Positions 46,094 to 54,779 of a stretch of DNA of 64,000 nt are shown piece after piece. Every line of letters begins with the position of its first letter. The first letter of the stretch is position 1. Source of the stretch: Flavobacterium sp. NKUCC04_CG. GTDB lineage: Bacteria; Bacteroidota; Bacteroidia; Flavobacteriales; Flavobacteriaceae. The DNA lies in NCBI RefSeq assembly GCF_019345525.1, contig NZ_JAHKRA010000008.1:62001-126000 (forward strand), read 5' to 3'. The translations under genes and the position numbers were made by a program. The notes under the pieces are model-generated. The model saw only the letters and a list, made by a program, of their open reading frames with translations, was not told the origin of the DNA and did no database searches.

Positions 46094-46595
46094 AAACAGT
46101 TGTTCATTAGGCAGTGCCAAAAATGGGGTTTATTGTTAAAAATTATAATTTTCACATATTTTTAATTCGATTTCTGATTAAATTTCAACATTTTGATCTT
46201 CGCCTTATCTCAGCATAATTATCACACAAACCAAAAATTGAAGAATATGTTTTAAGCAAAAACGACAAAAGTCCAATATGATTTATTTTGAATTTCGAAA
46301 ATAATATTAACACTTCTTCTTTTAGAACAACAAATTTAATTAATGTTGCAAATATGTTTACTACAACTCCAAAGTAACTACTGCGGGGCTTTAAAAAAAC
46401 CACAGAGTATCTACTATATTACTGCGGAGTGTGCTTATTCAAGAAAAAAGTTTACCCATGCTGGATTAAATAATATAAAGTCTTATTATTGGAAAATAAA
46501 AATGATCAGCCTCGCCATTAATATTATTGTCACCATCAAATCGATTGTGCTACATTGGATTTATAAATCCGGTATTAAACCGGATTTATTTTACA
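46094..46595. other. AT-rich gap after the ORC/Cdc6-like gene
   Basis: About 500 bases with two overlapping weak frames that I do not accept as genes. It holds the small palindrome GGCAGTGCC (46113-46121), a repeated word TACTGCGG, and a terminator hairpin at its right end. Confidence 0.45.
46564..46588 (-). terminator. Hairpin after the oxidoreductase gene
   Basis: TAAATCCGG (46564-46572) pairs with CCGGATTTA (46580-46588), starting 8 bases past the stop of the minus-strand oxidoreductase. Confidence 0.6.
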
Positions 46596-47504
46596 TTAAA
46601 TAAATTCCGCTTCAATCAAACTGGAATTCACCATCGCGCCCGCTAAGGAACCGGTAGCAACTGCTGAGGCAACAGATCGGTGCGACGAATTATCTCCACA
46701 TGCATATAAATTGGGTACCGTGGTTTGACGTGACTCATCTACCTTTAAAAGGCCTTGGGGCGTGAATTCCGCACCTAAATGCAAAGGAATATCCGACTGT
46801 TGTTTGACCGGAGGTCGCATATAAACTACCGCTGTGCTGTGTGAGCTTCCATCCCTTAACCTTATTTCGCTAATCAAACCGTTTTGTTCTTCAAATCGCT
46901 CAATTTCAGTTTCTACAACCTTTATTTGGTTGCGTTCTAGCAATTGCGCCTCTTCGTAAGTCAAAGTACTAGGCCCATTCGTAAAAAGTGTGATTTTTTT
47001 TGACCAATTCGATATGAGTTTAACCAAGCCGACTCCTGTAGTGCCGTTACTAAAAACCCCAGTCTCTTGATTCTTAAACTCATATCCGTGACAATACGGG
47101 CAATGTATTGTCGAAATACCCCAGCTTTCTTTTACCCCCGGTATCTCTGCTAATAAATCCTCTAATCCCGTTGCCATAATTAATTTTTTGGTATGAAATA
47201 CGTTTCCTGTTTGGGTTTGTAGTTTAAAACCGAAATCGATTATTGTAGCAGACTCAGCAATATCGTCTTTAAATTGAACCGTGTCGTATTTCAGCAATTG
47301 TGTCCTTGCTATTGAGGCCAATTCGGCGGGTGCAAAACCATCGCGTGTTAAAAAATTATGCGAATGGGGCGTTTGCCGATTACAAGGTCTATTGCTATCG
47401 ATGATTAAAACCTTACGCAATGATCTTGCTAATGATAAAGCTGCGGACAGTCCGGAATAACTTCCACCAACAACGATTACCTCATATAAATTATTTTCTT
47501 GCAT
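46596..47504 (-). CDS. NAD(P)/FAD-dependent oxidoreductase, thioredoxin-reductase-like
   Basis: A 302-residue flavoprotein. The N-terminal FAD motif is VVGGSYSGLSAALSLARS, a redox pair CPYC lies in HCPYCHGYEF, and the C-terminal block NLYACGD closes the FAD site. It has the layout of TrxB-like enzymes, but the NADPH motif (FSNGTTGVGLVKL) is altered from GGGxSA. The electron acceptor is unknown. It is divergent from a Fur-family gene with 155 bases between. Confidence 0.85.
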   Translation of the reverse strand: MQENNLYEVIVVGGSYSGLSAALSLARSLRKVLIIDSNRPCNRQTPHSHNFLTRDGFAPAELASIARTQLLKYDTVQFKDDIAESATIIDFGFKLQTQTGNVFHTKKLIMATGLEDLLAEIPGVKESWGISTIHCPYCHGYEFKNQETGVFSNGTTGVGLVKLISNWSKKITLFTNGPSTLTYEEAQLLERNQIKVVETEIERFEEQNGLISEIRLRDGSSHSTAVVYMRPPVKQQSDIPLHLGAEFTPQGLLKVDESRQTTVPNLYACGDNSSHRSVASAVATGSLAGAMVNSSLIEAEFI

Positions 47505-47576
47505 AATAAAAACTGTTATTGTTCAAAATGAGTGTTTTACAAAAACAAAAGCACATTACTTTTGAGAATATTTTTT

Positions 47577-47590
47577 TCCTATGAATAGGA
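47577..47590. promoter_or_regulatory. Palindrome upstream of the Fur-family gene
   Basis: TCCTATGAATAGGA, a perfect inverted repeat (arms TCCTAT / ATAGGA) that ends 5 bases before the -7 box. A repressor bound here would block the promoter; autoregulation by the Fur-family protein is a fair guess. Confidence 0.5.
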
Positions 47591-47595
47591 TTCCC

Positions 47596-47603
47596 TACTT
47601 TTG
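47596..47603 (+). promoter_or_regulatory. -7 box of the Fur-family gene
   Basis: TACTTTTG matches TAnnTTTG, 56 bases before the ATG at 47660. This supports that start, although TTG 47636 is also in frame. Confidence 0.55.
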
Positions 47604-47659
47604 ACAAATATACTATTTATTCCACTAATGCGACTTTGTCGCGTTACAATTTTTTTAAA

Positions 47660-48064
47660 ATGAAGAAAAACACACGGAATACCAAAGCACAAACTTTGAT
47701 TTTAGATTCTATTAAGACCAGTAAAAAGGCAGTTAGTCACGATTTTTTACAAGGTCAATTACAGCAAGAAATCGACCGTGCAACGATATACAGGGTGTTA
47801 AATCGATTTTCGAAGGATGGGATTGTACATAAAATAATTGGCGACGACGGTAAGCAATACTTTGCGTATTGCATCAATTGTTCCGAGAAAAAACACAAAC
47901 ATCAGCACTTTCACTTTCGCTGTTTGCGCTGCGACACTGTTGAATGTTTAGAACAAGAAATCAAAGTAAAACTTCCTCCCGGTTATACGGCAGATAACTT
48001 TAATGGTTTTATATCGGGATATTGTGCAAGCTGCACAACGGCTTTAGAAACAGCGTTAATTTAA
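47660..48064 (+). CDS. Fur-family metal-dependent regulator
   Basis: A 134-residue protein. The winged helix includes RATIYRVLNRFSKDGIVHKI, with metal-site residues in HKHQHFHFRCLRCDTVECLE and a C-terminal CASC. The two CxxC pairs fit the structural zinc site of Fur/Zur/PerR proteins. Which metal or signal it reads is not evident. It is divergent from the FAD oxidoreductase and ends 18 bases from the convergent VOC gene. Confidence 0.9.
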   Translation: MKKNTRNTKAQTLILDSIKTSKKAVSHDFLQGQLQQEIDRATIYRVLNRFSKDGIVHKIIGDDGKQYFAYCINCSEKKHKHQHFHFRCLRCDTVECLEQEIKVKLPPGYTADNFNGFISGYCASCTTALETALI

Positions 48065-48082
48065 AATTAGGGGTAATTGACT

Positions 48083-48475
48083 TTATATCGGTGACTCCAA
48101 TACTTTCATATGTAGACCGATTCGATTTCCTTCAGAATCTTGAAATTCAGCCACGTATCCCCAAATTCCATTGGAGGTTTTGGGATATAAGATTTTGGCT
48201 CTTTGCTCCACAACCAGCTGAAGGCTGGCCTCGATATCGTCTGTATTAAAATAAATCAAGGTCCCATTTAAAGACGGGATATATATTTCTCCTTTTACTA
48301 AGGCTCCTGAAATACCTCTTAATTTATCGAAAAATGGAAAAATAGCCATCTCATTATGGTCGATATAATCAATTTCAAAATCGAAATCAAAAATGGCCTT
48401 ATAAAAAGAAATGGCTCGATTGATATCCCTAACCGGAATCTCAAAATACACTACGGCATTGCAATTGGAACTCAT
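48083..48475 (-). CDS. VOC-family (glyoxalase/bleomycin-resistance-like) protein
   Basis: A 130-residue protein with the beta-alpha-beta-beta-beta repeats of the family: YFEIPVRDINRAISFYKAIFDFDF at the start and VAEFQDSEGNRIGLHM at the end. A metal-binding or ligand-binding role is typical; the substrate is unknown. The start is ATG 48475. Confidence 0.88.
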   Translation of the reverse strand: MSSNCNAVVYFEIPVRDINRAISFYKAIFDFDFEIDYIDHNEMAIFPFFDKLRGISGALVKGEIYIPSLNGTLIYFNTDDIEASLQLVVEQRAKILYPKTSNGIWGYVAEFQDSEGNRIGLHMKVLESPI

Positions 48476-48523
48476 TTCTTTACTATTTATTAAACACAAG
48501 ATTATTTATTTAAAATATAAACG

Positions 48524-49027
48524 CTAACGTTCCCAAGATAAAGATTCAAAAGCCCCTTCGTCACTTGTTTTAATCGCAATAATCTGATAAGACAATTCAC
48601 CGTTTAACACATAGTCAAAAGTCGCATAATACGGTGTGTGGTATTGACCATCGGGATATACACCTACTCGAATTAATTTTAGATGTTTTAACAACTGAAG
48701 CTTAAAATCGCTCGCTTGAGCATCTAACCCAAATTGACGGGCTAAAGCATCCAGTCCAAAGCGATTGCAATTGAAATCAATATAGGAATGTACCTGCCCA
48801 TTATTGGAAAAATCATCTTCCAAGACCTCTCTATTTGCCGCTTCATACTTTTCCAAGTTAAACACAAAATTCTTTAGTTTACCCTGTTTCGACTCTTCAA
48901 TTGTTTTTTTTCTAAAATTCAGTTCCAAACTATAAGGTTGACCATCGAATTCCATCATCACTTGATAATATACTTCTAAATCATCGCCTTTTATCACTCC
49001 GACATTTAATAGCTTAAACTCTCCCAT
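48524..49027 (-). CDS. DUF2004-like cytoplasmic protein
   Basis: A 167-residue soluble protein. The stretches VHSYIDFNCNRFG, LKLIRVGVYPDGQYHTPYYATFDYVL and YQIIAIKTSDEG resemble DUF2004 proteins (pattern YIxFHL ... LRRVGLYPD ... ATFDY). Function unknown. Same strand as the VOC gene, 48 bases apart. Confidence 0.6.
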   Translation of the reverse strand: MGEFKLLNVGVIKGDDLEVYYQVMMEFDGQPYSLELNFRKKTIEESKQGKLKNFVFNLEKYEAANREVLEDDFSNNGQVHSYIDFNCNRFGLDALARQFGLDAQASDFKLQLLKHLKLIRVGVYPDGQYHTPYYATFDYVLNGELSYQIIAIKTSDEGAFESLSWER

Positions 49028-49567
49028 CTACCTCTTTTTAAAAATCATTTTTTGTATTCTATTGAAAAAATGCTACTTAATTTTCTATTAAGATCCATTT
49101 TTATTAATTAAAATAATTAGATTTCATGAAATACAATATTCAAAAATAACAAATTTGTTAAACATTTTACATTATTTCAGATTAAATTTCAGTTATCATT
49201 CCTTACTACATATCAAAAATTCTAGCAAAAATCAACAAAAACAGCCAATTATCAATATATATTAACTACAAAAACCGAATAACCACCTTATTAATATTTA
49301 AATCTAAAAATAAAAACTACCCACAGATTTATTTAAGAAATAAAAGCACTAACCTATACTTCTCGATTGAATATTTAACCGACCTATATCTGATAAAAAA
49401 ATAAATTACTCCTTAAAAAACAACATATGATGTACTTTTATACATATAAATAGACTGGTATATGCCTTATTACATCAAGAATTCATCCCTATTAAATAAT
49501 GTTAAAAAATTAAGAACAGCTTGTGTTGAAAATAAAAAAACATAAATTACAGCTTAAAAAAAAAACC
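49028..49567. other. AT-rich intergenic region
   Basis: About 540 bases between divergent genes, very AT-rich. No gene, hairpin or clear promoter seen. Confidence 0.5.
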
Positions 49568-50062
49568 ATGAAGTTTATTTATATCAGCATAGTATGCCTG
49601 CTTATGGTGAGTTGCCAATCGCCAAAACCTACCAAGCCTATCGTTAAAATGCTTGCATACGAGGAATTGGAAAAGACGATTAACCAACAAGACGATCTAT
49701 TATATGTCGTTAATTTTTGGGCTACCTGGTGCAAACCTTGTATAGAGGAATTACCGGATTTTATGGCTATCAATGAAAAGTATAAAGACCACAAAAACTT
49801 TAAAATGGTATTGGTCAGTTTAGACCGTGCCAAAGATTTTGAAACGGTGATGAAGCCATTTTTAGTCACGCAAAACATCACAACAGATGTTTACCTACTC
49901 GATGACAATAAGCGTATGAATACATGGATACCGGCCTTCGACCCCAACTGGTCGGGAGCCATACCGGCGACATTTCTTTATAAAAACGGAAAAAAACTAG
50001 TATTTAAAGAGCAATCCCTATCCAAAGACGAACTTGAAGCATTAATAAAAACTCATTTGTAA
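49568..50062 (+). CDS. Thioredoxin-like lipoprotein (TlpA/ResA type)
   Basis: A 164-residue protein with a lipobox (LLMVSC) and a thioredoxin fold with FWATWCKPCIEELP (CxxC) and the cis-proline block IPATFLYKNGK. A periplasm-facing disulfide reductase or oxidase, as in cytochrome maturation. The start is ATG 49568, at the signal peptide, not GTG 49523. It precedes another thioredoxin-fold lipoprotein by 78 bases. Confidence 0.88.
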   Translation: MKFIYISIVCLLMVSCQSPKPTKPIVKMLAYEELEKTINQQDDLLYVVNFWATWCKPCIEELPDFMAINEKYKDHKNFKMVLVSLDRAKDFETVMKPFLVTQNITTDVYLLDDNKRMNTWIPAFDPNWSGAIPATFLYKNGKKLVFKEQSLSKDELEALIKTHL

Positions 50063-50140
50063 TATCCATTTAAATCCAATATTTAAACTCCTTTTATGCT
50101 CCTTTGAGCGATTTTTAAAACAATCAATAACAACGTAAAT

Positions 50141-50815
50141 ATGAAAAAAATTGTACTAATAGCCTTGGCTATTATCGGTTTAACAGCTTGTAAAAAGGCA
50201 GAAACCACAGCGGAAACAGCGGTTGCTCAAACCCCGACAGCGAATGTTAGTCCCACAGCAGACGAAACCGCCATCAGCGGTTACACCATTGGTTCAGAAG
50301 CTATGGATTTTTCGTTAAAAAATATCGATAACAAAATGGTGTCTCTAGCCAATTATCCCGATGCAAAAGGATATATCGTTATTTTCACTTGTAATCATTG
50401 CCCGTATTCGAAGGCCTACGAAAATCGCATCATCGCTTTAAACAAAAAGTTTGAAAAGATGGGATATCCCGTAATTGCTATAAACCCCAATGATCCTGCA
50501 GTACAACCACAGGACAGTTTTGAAAAAATGCAAGAACGCGCCAAAGAAAAGAGATTTAATTTTCCCTATCTAATCGATGAAGGTCAGAAAATCTACCCGG
50601 TTTATGGCGCAACCAAAACGCCGCATGTGTATATCTTAAACAAAGAAAACGGTAAAAACATCGTCAAATACATCGGAGCCATTGACAACAATTACGAAAA
50701 TGAAAACGATGTTAGCGAGCGTTATGTCGAAGATGCTGTTAATGCATTATTAGCAGGAACGCCGATTAAAACCCAAAAAACCGTTGCAATTGGATGTACC
50801 ATCAAAGTTAAATAG
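50141..50815 (+). CDS. Thioredoxin-family lipoprotein (AhpC/TSA-like)
   Basis: A 224-residue protein with a lipobox (IGLTAC) and an Ala/Thr-rich linker. The thioredoxin domain has FTCNHCPYSKAYE (a CxxC variant used by this AhpC/TSA subfamily), INPNDP, and TKTPHVYILN at the cis-proline. It ends CTIKVK. Probably a peroxiredoxin-like enzyme facing the periplasm. Follows the TlpA-type gene in the same direction and ends at a hairpin. Confidence 0.87.
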   Translation: MKKIVLIALAIIGLTACKKAETTAETAVAQTPTANVSPTADETAISGYTIGSEAMDFSLKNIDNKMVSLANYPDAKGYIVIFTCNHCPYSKAYENRIIALNKKFEKMGYPVIAINPNDPAVQPQDSFEKMQERAKEKRFNFPYLIDEGQKIYPVYGATKTPHVYILNKENGKNIVKYIGAIDNNYENENDVSERYVEDAVNALLAGTPIKTQKTVAIGCTIKVK

Positions 50816-50831
50816 ATTTCAAAATACCCTG

Positions 50832-50865
50832 ATAACTGGAGCCATTCGCTCCAGTTATTTTTTTA
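50832..50865 (+). terminator. Terminator of the thioredoxin-like pair
   Basis: Perfect 11-bp stem ATAACTGGAGC / GCTCCAGTTAT with a 5-base loop and a T7 tail, 17 bases after the stop. Confidence 0.9.
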
Positions 50866-50904
50866 TATAAACTAGCATCCCACCCAAAATTAAAAAGCCA
50901 TAAA

Positions 50905-51390
50905 AATCCCGTAGGGATGAAATAAAGAAATGATTGTAAAATGAAAAAAAAACAAAAGATCTTGATTATAACCAATCCCGTAGGGATGAAACAACTATAA
51001 AACATCCCGATTCCAAACAATCCCGTAGGGATGATACAATTTTAGAATGAAATAATTATAAAACATCCCGATTCCAAACAATCCCGTAGGGATGATACAA
51101 TTTTAGAATGGAAATGATTATCGAATGATAATGGTTTTCAAATGAAATGGTTAAAAACAATACGATTTCAAACAATCCCGTAGGGATGAAACAATTATAA
51201 AATTAAAAAAAATCATACGAACATTTTCATAACAAAAACAATCCCGTAGGGATGAAACAATTTTAGAATGATACAATTATATAATGAAATAATTACAAAA
51301 CATCCCGATTCCAAACAATCCCGTAGGGATGAAACAATTATAAAAAATCACACGAACATTTACATAACAAAAACAATCCCGTAGGGATGA
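50905..51390. repeat. Eight palindromic repeats (ATCCCGTAGGGAT) upstream of a RAYT gene
   Basis: The core ATCCC-GTA-GGGAT occurs at 50906, 50975, 51020, 51081, 51175, 51241, 51318 and 51376, mostly within AAACAATCCCGTAGGGATGAAACAA-like context. Three copies follow the word AACATCCCGATTCC. Each core can form a small hairpin. Distances between copies vary from 45 to 94 bases, unlike CRISPR. All copies share one orientation. They look like REP-type sequences tied to the transposase gene that follows. Confidence 0.9.
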
Positions 51391-51432
51391 TACAATTTTA
51401 AAATGAAACAATTATATCTAAAACATAAAACA

Positions 51433-51894
51433 ATGGCAAATACCTATTCCCGAATTTATATTCAATACGTCTTTGCAGTAAAAAGAAGACAAAAGCTTTT
51501 AAATAAACAATGGCGCGAAGAAGTCTTCAAATACATCGCGGGTATCATTAGCTCCAAAGGTCAGAAACCCATCATCATAAACGGTACTGAAGATCATGTG
51601 CACATTTTTGTAGGAATAAAACCTTCCATGTGTATTTCAGATTTAGTGAGAGATATTAAAAACAATTCTTCTAAATACATCAATGAACAAGGATGGTTAA
51701 ATCAAAAATTTTATTGGCAAGAAGGTTATGGTGCGTTTTCTTACGCTCACTCGCAAATTGACAGCGTATATCAATATATATTAAATCAAGAAAAACATCA
51801 TCGCAAAAAGACATTTGAAGAAGAATATATCGAATTTTTACAAAAATTCCAGGTTGAACATAACGACACCAATTTATTTGATGAAAAAACCTAA
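51433..51894 (+). mobile_element. IS200-like / REP-associated tyrosine transposase (RAYT)
   Basis: A 153-residue Y1 (HUH) transposase. MANTYSRIYIQYVFAV is the typical start, the HUH pair is H55/H57 in EDHVHIFVG, and the C-terminal helix YGAFSYAHSQIDSVYQYI holds the candidate catalytic tyrosines (104, 113 or 115). It nicks single-stranded DNA at hairpins through a 5'-phosphotyrosine link. The gene is intact and stands alone with hairpin repeats on both sides, the mark of a RAYT rather than of a full IS with its own ends. The ATG at 51403 would add 10 poorly fitting residues. Confidence 0.9.
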
Positions 51895-51960
51895 TCACGA
51901 TGTTGATCACAAATTTAATCCACGATGTTGATTACGATGTTAATGACGATGTTGATTACG
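51895..51960. repeat. Degenerate GATGTTGAT-type tandem tract
   Basis: Repeated words CGATGTTGAT, CGATGTTAAT and GATGTTGATTACG fill this stretch directly after the RAYT stop. A second tract with the same words (GATGTTAATCGCGATGTTAATC) precedes the second 60-base repeat at 52077-52100. Confidence 0.65.
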
Positions 51961-52020
51961 TTAATCTATAATTATGTCAGCCCTACGGGCTTGTGTGGTG
52001 AAAATGAATAAATTTGGAAC
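51961..52020. repeat. 60-base direct repeat, copy 1
   Basis: Contains the hairpin AGCCC-TAC-GGGCT followed by TGTGTGGTGAAAATG. It matches copy 2 at 52094-52153 in 57 of 60 bases. The core TAC is the complement of the GTA in the upstream repeats. Confidence 0.85.
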
Positions 52021-52093
52021 GATAATGCCTAATCCCATTGTGATGGTAATGATGCCGTTAATCATGGCGTTGATTGTGATGTTAATCGCGATG

Positions 52094-52153
52094 TTAATCT
52101 ATAATCATGTCAGCCCTACGGGCTTGTGTGGTGAAAATGGATAAATTTGGAAT
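52094..52153. repeat. 60-base direct repeat, copy 2
   Basis: Same hairpin AGCCCTACGGGCT and flanks as copy 1. The two copies bracket a stretch of ~70 bases made of GATG/GTTAAT words. Confidence 0.85.
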
Positions 52154-52215
52154 GCTTTATTAGAATTACCGTATTAAATAAAATTTTATTTATTGTGATT
52201 TTTATTTTGTAATTC

Positions 52216-52248
52216 TTGGTATATCGATTTTATAAAATTATAATTTTG
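52216..52248 (+). promoter_or_regulatory. Promoter of the 52287 gene
   Basis: TTG (52216-52218), 22 bases, TAATTTTG (52241-52248): a full Bacteroidota promoter, 38 bases before the ATG. Confidence 0.65.
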
Positions 52249-52286
52249 CCAAATTATATAAAATACTTATTTTTACTATAAAAATC

Positions 52287-52781
52287 ATGAGATTACTTAG
52301 CTTATTTTTGTGCTTATTCAGCTTTATTAACCTGAGCTATGGGCAAGAGTCGGTTTATCTATTACAGCATAAAACCGAAAAATCACGTATCGATCAAAGG
52401 GCTTTCAAAAAATTGGAAGCGGATCAATTGAGATCTAAAAACCAAATTGTAGAAGCCTTTTCCAAACCTTTAAAAGGTAAAAACGACGTCTACTGCTTGA
52501 TGGCTACCTATCAAGGGAATTCGTTTGATGGAACAATTAAAACGTTTCACGACTATATGGTTCTCGAAGTAGATCCAAAAACACAACTGATCAAAGACGG
52601 TTATCAATACACTTTAGAATGGACCGATTCACCTTTTGTGGATTTGTACCGCATCCGTAACAAAAATATCGTGCTACAGGACGGTGTGACTATCGATCAA
52701 CTCGATTTTCGTTGTTTATCATTAAAACCTTCTGATTTACGCTATTTGCTTAAAGATGCGGGTCGAATAGAACTAAAATAA
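52287..52781 (+). CDS. Exported protein of unknown function
   Basis: A 164-residue protein with a clear signal peptide (MRLLSLFLCLFSFINLSYGQ). The mature part is charged and mixed alpha/beta (DVYCLMATYQGNSFDGTIKTFHDYMVLEVDPKTQLIKDGY in blocks). No family recognised. It has its own promoter and follows the repeat region. Confidence 0.6.
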   Translation: MRLLSLFLCLFSFINLSYGQESVYLLQHKTEKSRIDQRAFKKLEADQLRSKNQIVEAFSKPLKGKNDVYCLMATYQGNSFDGTIKTFHDYMVLEVDPKTQLIKDGYQYTLEWTDSPFVDLYRIRNKNIVLQDGVTIDQLDFRCLSLKPSDLRYLLKDAGRIELK

Positions 52782-53010
52782 TCTCAAACCATACTTACAA
52801 GTTCGCTATTTAACTCCCCAACGAGCTTTAATATCCTCGTTAATATAAAAGGACGCAAGTTTTAGCAGTCTGCAAAGCTCACACCGTAGCAATTGACATT
52901 TTATAGCAAAACTGCATCGAAATTGCACCGTCGTACCGCCAAAAATTCATCGAGACCAGAACAATCAACAGCGGTAAAAATCAAGGGATATGACAACGAC
53001 AGGCTTGGGA

Positions 53011-54450
53011 TTAAGGTTGTTTTTTAAACTTTTTCCCTTTGTAAACCCGTTTACCCGACAATGCATTTCCATCTTCTCTTTTGAGATTCAAAAATATTAG
53101 CGACGACAAAATCGTCATGATTCCCATCACTAAAAAGGTATATCGGAATACAGTGATATCCTGACTGTGGTCCAACCACTCGCTATTTTTAAACAAGACT
53201 AAAATCATCGCGGCTATCGAGATCCCCAAACTCAACGACAATTGCTGCGTAACCGACAGCAAACTATTCCCTTCACTCGAGGTCTCTTTGTCCAAATCAG
53301 CTAGCGAGATGGTGTTTAAAGATGTAAATTGAATGGCACTGATACAACCGTGTGCCATCAACATCGGTATCAGTATATATAAAGGGGTATTTTGTTGTAA
53401 AAAGAAAAAAACCGCTATCAGTACCCCTAAAATCGCTGTGTTATACATTAAAGTCATCTTATACCCATATCGCCTTACGATCGGCACTACAAAAGAACGT
53501 GCCGTAAGATTCGATAAGGCTGAAGGAATCATCATAATACCCGCATAAAACGCAGAATAACCATACCCCACTTGAAGCATTAAAGGAATCATCAGCGGCA
53601 TACCACCAATCCCAAATCGAGTAACCAGATTAGCTATTAATCCAACCCTTAGAGTTCTAATCTTAAAGAGGTTTAAATTGATTAATGGGTTGTCAACCCG
53701 TTTAGCATGGTAGATATATAAACTGATTAAGACAACAGAAATCGCAAACAGTACCCCCAAATGCCATAATTTGACAGCGTCCGAATTCCAACGTTCAATA
53801 ATCAAAGTCAAGGTTGTCAATCCACCACTAAAGCATATCCATCCCCAAATATCAAATCGCTTCACCGGGTTTTTAAAATCGGGTATGGCAAAACTCGCCA
53901 TCCATATAGCAAAAATTCCAAACGGTATATTGACCAAAAAAATCCAGTGCCACGATAGGGTTTCTACCAAAAAACCACCAACCGTAGGCCCTAACATCGG
54001 ACCAATCAGAGCGGGAATCGTAATGAAATTAATCACTTTTAACAACTGATCTTTTGGATAGGCATAAATCAACGTCAATCGCGCCACAGGCACCATCATC
54101 GATCCGCCAACCGCCTGAACTATTCGCGACATCACCAATTGATCTAAGGTAATGGACAAACTACAACACAAGGACCCCAAGGCAAAAATGCCGACTGCCG
54201 TCATAAAGATCTTTTTGGTTCCATATTTATCGGCCAACCAACCGCTCAATGGAATCAGTAAAGCCACAGTCAAGGTGTAAGCAACGATAACCGATTGCAA
54301 TTTTAAAGGCGATTCGTTTAGGTTTTTCGCAATCGATGGTAAGGCGGTATTTAAAATAGTCGCATCTAAAGCTTGCATAAAAATAGCCATGGCTCCAAGC
54401 CATGGCAAATATTTTTGGGTCGTTGCATTTACCAATGATTCTGAACTCAT
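53011..54450 (-). CDS. MFS exporter, DHA2 family (MdtD/EmrB-like)
   Basis: A 479-residue protein with 13-14 membrane helices. ALDATILNTALPSIA in helix 1 is the DHA2 signature (DATIVNVALP), GWLADKYGTKKIF is motif A, and LGPTVGGFLVETLSWHWIFLVNIPFG is motif C and its loop. Closest in layout to MdtD-type drug exporters. It has no EmrA partner beside it. Substrate unknown. Confidence 0.9.
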   Translation of the reverse strand: MSSESLVNATTQKYLPWLGAMAIFMQALDATILNTALPSIAKNLNESPLKLQSVIVAYTLTVALLIPLSGWLADKYGTKKIFMTAVGIFALGSLCCSLSITLDQLVMSRIVQAVGGSMMVPVARLTLIYAYPKDQLLKVINFITIPALIGPMLGPTVGGFLVETLSWHWIFLVNIPFGIFAIWMASFAIPDFKNPVKRFDIWGWICFSGGLTTLTLIIERWNSDAVKLWHLGVLFAISVVLISLYIYHAKRVDNPLINLNLFKIRTLRVGLIANLVTRFGIGGMPLMIPLMLQVGYGYSAFYAGIMMIPSALSNLTARSFVVPIVRRYGYKMTLMYNTAILGVLIAVFFFLQQNTPLYILIPMLMAHGCISAIQFTSLNTISLADLDKETSSEGNSLLSVTQQLSLSLGISIAAMILVLFKNSEWLDHSQDITVFRYTFLVMGIMTILSSLIFLNLKREDGNALSGKRVYKGKKFKKQP

Positions 54451-54500
54451 CTTATCTGTTTGTCGTGTTAATTAACTGGAGAAAGAAAATCTGACTTTCA

Positions 54501-54508
54501 CAAATTTA
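54501..54508 (-). promoter_or_regulatory. -7 box of the DHA2 gene
   Basis: TAAATTTG on the minus strand, 50 bases before the start codon. The rest of the 54451-54779 gap shows nothing further. Confidence 0.4.
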
Positions 54509-54779
54509 CAATTTTAAACACGCTTATCCGTTGAAATTCCCCTTAAAAATTCCCCAAAATAAGTTTATATTCCCTGTCTATGAAAGGCTATAACCGTGGA
54601 CTGCTGGGAGTATCCGTCTCTGATAAGTCTTAAAAGTACTACAATTGGTCTTTTAATTTTTTTTCTTAGGGTAGGATATTATTCTTATTTGGTTTAAATT
54701 AGCGCATTATAATTTCTATCTTTTTTACAAGTGAAATAAGGTAGAAAAACATTGAAGTTTATTAATAAATACACATATT

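Noticed and set aside
46185..46403. 72-residue frame on the minus strand
   Set aside because: AT-driven Leu/Phe/Ile-rich reading without recognisable pattern; it overlaps the other weak frame.
46343..46603. 86-residue frame on the + strand
   Set aside because: Starts at TTG/weak context, low-complexity reading, and overlaps the 3' end of the oxidoreductase gene and its terminator.
50905..51390. The regularly recurring ATCCCGTAGGGAT copies as a CRISPR array
   Set aside because: The repeat is too short, distances vary from 45 to 94 bases, the spacers resemble each other, and no cas gene is near. A RAYT follows instead.
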